Source: Chlamydia sp. BM-2023 (GTDB lineage: Bacteria > Chlamydiota > Chlamydiia > Chlamydiales > Chlamydiaceae). From it: a DNA stretch of 64,000 bases. Under the pieces are notes generated by a model that worked only from the letters and a program-made list of their open reading frames with translations, was not told the DNA's origin and did no database searches. The translations under genes were made by a program, and so were the position numbers. The DNA is taken from positions 434,001 through 498,000 of the forward strand of contig NZ_CAXIED010000001.1 of assembly GCF_964023145.1 (NCBI RefSeq). The letters are read 5' to 3'. This document shows positions 58,939-64,000 of the stretch, in pieces (positions within the stretch are counted from its first letter, which is position 1; each line of letters opens with the position of its first letter).

Positions 58939-61224
58939 TTACTTAATCCTACGTGTTATTTTCGCAAATATCTGATTCATTAATGCTAACGCAGCACTAA
59001 CCATCGTCCATTCTTGTTGAATCGCTGAAGTCTCTAACTGTAAAGCCAACTGCTGGTTTTGGTTAAAAGTTGTATAATCCTGTTGTGTAGACTCTAAACC
59101 TTGTAAAACCTGCTGCTCACCACCAGGAACAATACCGTTTTCACCACCCTCAATCACAAAACTTTCAAGGAAGGCTAAAATACGCTCAAATCCCGTGGAT
59201 TTTTTATTATTTACATAGAGATCAAAAGCCTCATCCACCTCATTAGGCTTTTCTACAAATTTGAGTTCTACTTTGTCTAAAAAGCAATATAGGTAGGATA
59301 GGTTACGACTTAACAGCTCAAGCTGCAAATCGTATGTCCGAAGCTTTTGGCGAAGTTCGCGTTTCTGAGAAGATGTAAGCTCAGCGTCACTCTCAATCTT
59401 AGGCAACAGCTCTCCGATTTTATCCCTAGCTCTTTTACAACGCTTAAAATCTGTAGTAGTTCGTTTTTCTTCCTTAGCGAAAACATTTCTTGCCTTCCCA
59501 ATAGCATCAGGAAGCTCTTGAAGATTCATCTGGCGTAGATATATCGCTAAAGAATAATAAACGTCGGAATTTTGGAAGCTGGTAATAAAAGTAATCAATT
59601 CATTCATAAACCTAGCAGCCTTGTTAGAGAAGGTCATCTGCTCCCCTAACATCTCTAAAACTCGCTGCTGATTAGGTAAATACTTGTCCAACATCAAAGA
59701 AGAGTAGACCATCTGCAAAGGTGAAGTGTCTACGAACTGCTTCTTATCTGCATTCATAGCAGCAAAATAATTCAATTTAGAAATATCTAGATTAGATTTG
59801 CTAGACATCAATTTTGTAGATTCTACATTCCACACATCAATTTGATTCTGTATTGCTTCAATGCTTTTATTTACCCCGGTAATAATTGTCTGAAATTGGT
59901 TGCGGGTCAAAGGTTTTGGGTCGACATTTTCAGCTATAACCTCGACAGCGCGTTGGAAAAATAGAGGATTAGGAACAGGTCGAACAGAAGCCGCTCCCTC
60001 ATCTGCAAAAAGATAAACATATCTGTTATAAGCAGCTGCAGGATTATTTATATAGGTATCAAATGGAGATCCAGCAACATTAAACTTGGCATTTGACCGT
60101 TGCTGCCAGTATGTTTTTGCTTGCTCCAAAACTCTTTTATACTCATCGTTACTAGTAGCCATAAACTTCATGTACTGTGTCGCACATGCTTCGTAGCAAT
60201 ACAGCATTCCCATAAAGTCATTCAAATAAAAGGGGTTGTGTGTCCCATCAGCCTGTTCAGCAACCTGAATATTATTGAGAGAATTTAAGAAGATATCGAT
60301 CCCACTTTTAATTTGAGCAGGAAGAGCATCGGGAACATCGGTAGGATACCTGGACATAAGCATCCTATAGAGGTCTCCAAGCATAATGTAGTTTCTTGCC
60401 GCACTTGCTTCTATAGGATCATAAAAACCTGTTGCTAAGGAAACAGCCCCGGGTTCTAAATTCCAATAAGGAGTACAAAAGTCTTTAAAAGTACTGGCGA
60501 ACTGACGAATGAGTCCAATGATGTTATTGGCATCTTCTATATTTAAGGCGATCTGAGAAAGTTGAATGTTAATATCATCGGTAGCAGGATACAATACAGT
60601 AGCCATACTGTGATAAATGACCATCATGTTTTGCCAAAAATTAATAACCTTACTTTTTGGCGGGGCATCCTTACCCTCTAATTTATCTATTGCGGCTACA
60701 AAATCTCTGGGTAAGGCATATAGTGTGTTATATTGCTCATCCCCAGGAGTTCCTGAAGTAAACACTGTTTTTAAAGTATTAAGCCTTGTCTGATACTCTT
60801 TAACAAGAGCTTCCTCTGCTGGCGTAGGATCAAAAAGTCCCCCTTGATCAACAGGCTTCAGCCAATCTTCAAAATTCTTCTCCAACCCTTCTATATAGCG
60901 CTTGGCAGAAGCTAGATGGGGATTTGTTATTATTTCTTTAATCTCATCTGCCGTAGGAGGAGTAGCTACTATATTAATTCTTGATTCCGGAGAACCTTCT
61001 AAAAAAAGATCCTCTGGTAATTCTGCAGCTACAGGAAGCGCTGCTATCTGAGACTCTACCTCTTGCAACAAACCAAGAGAGTGTTTCAATCCCTTAGCTT
61101 TTAAATCTAATTCCTGAAAAAGAAAAACAGCATTAGACACTGGCGTTGTCGTATCTATTTGATTGCCAAGCAATGCTGACGTAATATTTCGGCTAAAAGT
61201 AAGATAAGTAGGCTGTATCGTCAC
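58939..61224 (-). CDS. DUF582-family protein (CT711-like), putative type III effector
   Basis: 761 residues, mostly helical, without signal peptide or membrane segment. Its C-terminal 250 residues or so parallel the whole downstream gene (shared SLMLDKYLPNQQRVLEMLGE against LLDKYIPAQEEALYALGRE and the matching QQEW/QQQW tail), so the pair arose by duplication with an added N-terminal region of about 350 residues. C. trachomatis DUF582 members are type III effectors, and some bind the ESCRT protein Hrs. First gene of the pair; pckA lies 122 bp upstream. Confidence 0.82.
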   Translation of the reverse strand: MTIQPTYLTFSRNITSALLGNQIDTTTPVSNAVFLFQELDLKAKGLKHSLGLLQEVESQIAALPVAAELPEDLFLEGSPESRINIVATPPTADEIKEIITNPHLASAKRYIEGLEKNFEDWLKPVDQGGLFDPTPAEEALVKEYQTRLNTLKTVFTSGTPGDEQYNTLYALPRDFVAAIDKLEGKDAPPKSKVINFWQNMMVIYHSMATVLYPATDDINIQLSQIALNIEDANNIIGLIRQFASTFKDFCTPYWNLEPGAVSLATGFYDPIEASAARNYIMLGDLYRMLMSRYPTDVPDALPAQIKSGIDIFLNSLNNIQVAEQADGTHNPFYLNDFMGMLYCYEACATQYMKFMATSNDEYKRVLEQAKTYWQQRSNAKFNVAGSPFDTYINNPAAAYNRYVYLFADEGAASVRPVPNPLFFQRAVEVIAENVDPKPLTRNQFQTIITGVNKSIEAIQNQIDVWNVESTKLMSSKSNLDISKLNYFAAMNADKKQFVDTSPLQMVYSSLMLDKYLPNQQRVLEMLGEQMTFSNKAARFMNELITFITSFQNSDVYYSLAIYLRQMNLQELPDAIGKARNVFAKEEKRTTTDFKRCKRARDKIGELLPKIESDAELTSSQKRELRQKLRTYDLQLELLSRNLSYLYCFLDKVELKFVEKPNEVDEAFDLYVNNKKSTGFERILAFLESFVIEGGENGIVPGGEQQVLQGLESTQQDYTTFNQNQQLALQLETSAIQQEWTMVSAALALMNQIFAKITRRIK

Positions 61225-61346
61225 TGTATTTATCCAGAAGATAACTAACTATTTTTCTAATTTTAAAATAAAAAATTTTATTTCAAAAATAAAAATAATT
61301 AGCTTCAAAACTAAAACATAAATAACAAGTGACTTTGATTATTTAA

Positions 61347-63149
61347 TTATTTTAATTCATTTTCCATTCTTAATAATTCATCAGTGATTACCTGAGGAAA
61401 ATGAGATCCAAATATTTCAAAATACTCACGAATACCCGCGATCTCTTTAAGCCACCCAGGACCATCCACAGAAAGCAGATCCTGAATAGTTTGTGAAGAT
61501 AGGTTTAAACCCTCTAAATTCAAAGCAGACTCTACAGGCAAGTAACCTATTGGGGTTTTCTTAGCTATTGACTCATCCCCATTTGTTCTTTTGAAAATCC
61601 ATTCTAAAACACGGAGATTATCGCTAAATCCTGGCCACATGAAATTGCCGTCCTTATCCTTACGGAACCAGTTAACCCCGTAAATTCTTGGCAATTTTAA
61701 ATTGGCATTCTGAGCGAAAGATAGCCAATGATCAAAATAATATGCCATGTTGTAACCGCAAAACGGTAACATAGCAAAAGGATCATGACGTAATTTACCC
61801 TGATCCCCAACGATAGCAGCTGTAATAGCCGACGACATACTAGCACCTATCGTCACGCCATGTTCCCAACTTAAAGCCTCATAAACTAAAGGAATAGTAT
61901 CCGAACGACGACCACCAAAAATGATCGCTTCTATAGGAACTCCTTCAGGGCTATTCCATTGAGGATCTAAAACTGGGCATTGCTTTACAGGTGTTGTAAA
62001 TCGAGAATTCGGATGCGCTGCGGGCTTTCCTCCAGGCTTCCAAGGATTCCCATGCCAATCTATAAGACCTTCAGGAGGTTGACTAGTTAAACCCTCCCAC
62101 CAAACATCCCCATTCGGAGTTAAGGCAACGTTAGTAAATAAGGAATTCGACTTACATGTCGCCAAAGCATTGGGGTTGGTAGTTGCCGATGTTCCCGGAG
62201 CAACACCAAAAAATCCAAATTCAGGATTTACAGCATACAATCGCCCATCAGGACCAGGACGTATCCAAGCAATATCATCGCCAACACACTCGATTTTCCA
62301 ACCAGGAATCTTCGGCATTAACATAGCTAAATTTGTCTTACCACAAGCACTAGGGAATGAAGCCGTAAAATACTTCTTCTCTCCCTGAGGATTGGTAACG
62401 CCAATTATTAACATATGCTCAGCAAGCCAGCCATGTTGACGCGCTATATAAGAAGCTAAACGTAAAGCAACACACTTCTTCCCAAGTAAGGCATTGCCTC
62501 CATAGCCACTTCCAAAAGACATTACACTGCTATCATCTTGGAAATGCACTATACGCATATGCTCAGGATTACAAGGCCAAGGGACATCTTTCTGACCAGG
62601 AGATAAAGGATAACCCACACTATGCAAACACTTGTGAAAATCCTTAGAAGTCCCTAGAAACTTTAATACCTCAGCTCCCATACGTGTCATGATCTTCATA
62701 GAACAAACAACATAGGGAGAATCTGTAATTTCAACACCAACAAGTGAAAAAGGAGAGTTTAAAGGCCCCATGCAAAAAGGAACTACATAAAGAGTTCTTC
62801 CCTGCATGCAGCCTCTAAACAGGCCTTGCAGCTCTTTACGCATCTCTTGAGGATCTCGCCAGTTATTTGTAGGGCCGGCCTCCTCTTTGTTCGAAGTGCA
62901 AATAAAAGTAAATTGTTCAACACGAGCAACATCGTCAGGAGACGAACGAACTAAAAAACAATTAGGATGTAAATCAGGATTCAAAGGAATGAAAACTCCG
63001 GAATCTTTCATCATGCTACAAAGTTCTGCATACTCACGATCAGAACCATCACATATACGAACATCCTTAGGAGTTACTAATTCGGCGACCTCTTGGATCC
63101 ACTTCTTTAATCCTTCATGCTGAATCTCATTTTCCCACGCACTGATCAT
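61347..63149 (-). CDS. pckA: Phosphoenolpyruvate carboxykinase (GTP)
   Basis: Converts oxaloacetate and GTP to phosphoenolpyruvate, feeding sugar synthesis from TCA intermediates. The 600 residues and the motifs are those of the GTP class: FGSGYGGNALLGKKCVALR (about residue 215), the P-loop and active Cys FPSACGKTNLAML (about 262), CVGDDIAWIRPGPDGRLYAVNPE, and FGGRRSDTIPLVYE (about 410). GTP enzymes are unusual in bacteria but standard in chlamydiae. It overlaps mreB by 4 bp. Confidence 0.97.
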   Translation of the reverse strand: MISAWENEIQHEGLKKWIQEVAELVTPKDVRICDGSDREYAELCSMMKDSGVFIPLNPDLHPNCFLVRSSPDDVARVEQFTFICTSNKEEAGPTNNWRDPQEMRKELQGLFRGCMQGRTLYVVPFCMGPLNSPFSLVGVEITDSPYVVCSMKIMTRMGAEVLKFLGTSKDFHKCLHSVGYPLSPGQKDVPWPCNPEHMRIVHFQDDSSVMSFGSGYGGNALLGKKCVALRLASYIARQHGWLAEHMLIIGVTNPQGEKKYFTASFPSACGKTNLAMLMPKIPGWKIECVGDDIAWIRPGPDGRLYAVNPEFGFFGVAPGTSATTNPNALATCKSNSLFTNVALTPNGDVWWEGLTSQPPEGLIDWHGNPWKPGGKPAAHPNSRFTTPVKQCPVLDPQWNSPEGVPIEAIIFGGRRSDTIPLVYEALSWEHGVTIGASMSSAITAAIVGDQGKLRHDPFAMLPFCGYNMAYYFDHWLSFAQNANLKLPRIYGVNWFRKDKDGNFMWPGFSDNLRVLEWIFKRTNGDESIAKKTPIGYLPVESALNLEGLNLSSQTIQDLLSVDGPGWLKEIAGIREYFEIFGSHFPQVITDELLRMENELK

Positions 63150-64000
63150 ACCATATTTCCTTTGCGTTTCTTAAATTGATCTAGGTGTTCTAAAGCTTTC
63201 CCTGTCCCTAGGCAAACAGCAAGTAAAGGATGAGGCGCAGTAATCACCGACAGCCCTGTATTTTTACTCAAAGCCTTGTCAAGACCCTTAATCAAAGCCC
63301 CGCCACCAGCTAATACCATACCACGCTCAACTAAATCCGCAGAAAGCTCGGGAGGGCATTTCTCTAAAGTTAAACGCACGCACTCAATAATTTGTTGGAT
63401 AGGCTCTGCTAAACATTCACGAATTTCAACAGAGTTAATCCTCTTGGTTATTGGCAATCCCGCAACTTGATCGCGACCACGAACTTCCATTTCAAGTTCC
63501 TGATCACCTAAAGGATATGCTGAACCAATAGTAATTTTAATTTCTTCGGCAGTACGCGGGCCAATCATAAGATTGTAAGTACGACGCATATAATTAATGA
63601 TACACTCGTCAAACTCATCACCAGCAATACGTAAAGAACGAGATTCTACAATTCCCCCTAGGGAAATAATTGCAATCTCGGTAGTTCCACCACCAATATC
63701 AATAATCATACTGGCAGCAGGCTCATGAACAGGAAGATCCACACCAATAGCTGCAGCCATCGGCTCTTCTATCAAAATTACCTCTTGAGCTCCTGCGTGC
63801 AAAGCAGAATCCTCAACGGCTCGCTTTTCCACACCAGTAATCCCTGAAGGTACCGCTATTAAAATTCTCGGGCGAAACATACTGCGTGAAGGAGTAACAC
63901 GTTTAATCAACGCTTTTAACATTCCCTCAGCAATTTCAAAATCCGCGATTACCCCATCCTTCATAGGACGAACAGCCATAATCTTACGGGGAGTTTTGCC
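63146..64000 (-). CDS. mreB: Rod-shape actin-like protein MreB (5' partial)
   Basis: Bacterial actin that directs wall synthesis; in chlamydiae it organises the division septum in place of FtsZ. The window edge removes the N-terminus: the frame stays open to 64000, reading GKTPRKIMAVRPMKDGV from the edge. Seen: MIIDIGGGTTEIAIISLGG (phosphate 2 loop), GDEFDECIINYMRRTYNL, and the adenosine motif GMVLAGGGALIKGLD. The 3' end overlaps pckA by 4 bp. An in-frame ATG at 63979 is internal, not the start. Confidence 0.95.
   Translation of the reverse strand, partial: GKTPRKIMAVRPMKDGVIADFEIAEGMLKALIKRVTPSRSMFRPRILIAVPSGITGVEKRAVEDSALHAGAQEVILIEEPMAAAIGVDLPVHEPAASMIIDIGGGTTEIAIISLGGIVESRSLRIAGDEFDECIINYMRRTYNLMIGPRTAEEIKITIGSAYPLGDQELEMEVRGRDQVAGLPITKRINSVEIRECLAEPIQQIIECVRLTLEKCPPELSADLVERGMVLAGGGALIKGLDKALSKNTGLSVITAPHPLLAVCLGTGKALEHLDQFKKRKGNMV

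Overview
The window is chromosomal DNA of a Chlamydia species, most likely of the former Chlamydophila group (psittaci, abortus, caviae, felis or pneumoniae relatives). The evidence is the low GC content and a gene order that follows the C. trachomatis CT754 to CT709 segment almost gene for gene, here 5' to 3'. Lineage-specific genes are present: histone-like Hc1, PorB, two DUF582 effector-type proteins, a SET-domain protein and the Na+-NQR subunit F. A complete rRNA operon lies between nqrF and ftsK, which as I recall is not its place in C. trachomatis. I cannot name the species from sequence alone.

Layout. 1-17 kb: metallophosphoesterase (5' cut), a small hypothetical, efp, amn, tkt, alaS-mfd, then the haem genes hemE-hemN-hemG, which overlap each other, and a large secreted hypothetical that overlaps hemG tail to tail. 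17-21 kb: hctA with a strong terminator, a RlmD/RumA-type RNA methyltransferase, yajC and nqrF. 21.5-26.6 kb: 16S-23S-5S operon on the minus strand with long flanking processing stems and a strong terminator, then tRNA-His on the plus strand. 27.6-31.5 kb: ftsK, a YycJ-type hydrolase and the SET-domain protein. 31.5-36.4 kb (minus): a PEBP-family protein and a tandemly duplicated lipoprotein plus alanine/glycine symporter unit, one of whose lipoprotein copies has decayed. 36.7-42.3 kb: secreted hypothetical, ribD-ribBA-ribH, serS. 42.3-48.9 kb: a VIT/CCC1-like membrane protein next to a P1B-type metal ATPase, then rodA, birA, a LemA-like protein, an RluB-type pseudouridine synthase and gpmA. 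48.9-56.6 kb: a NifS/NifU-like pair, a small flagellar-type export cluster (fliF-fliH-fliI-fliJ-like), a eukaryote-like UDP-sugar pyrophosphorylase and gpsA. 56.7-64 kb: porB, two DUF582 proteins, pckA and mreB (cut by the window end).

Gene groups that act together: hemE/hemN/hemG are consecutive haem steps; ribD/ribBA/ribH cover most of riboflavin synthesis; rodA and mreB both serve septal or side-wall peptidoglycan synthesis in chlamydiae; the fliF-fliJ cluster encodes base, stator, ATPase and stalk parts of a second type III-like apparatus.

The most interesting observations are: a NifS/NifU pair in which the catalytic Lys and Cys of NifS and most scaffold cysteines of the IscU-like domain appear to be missing, although the C-terminal Nfu CxxC is intact; a FliF homologue whose C-terminus resembles the FliG middle domain; the decaying tandem duplication; and a 34-base exact copy of an internal 23S rRNA segment stranded downstream of the 5S gene.
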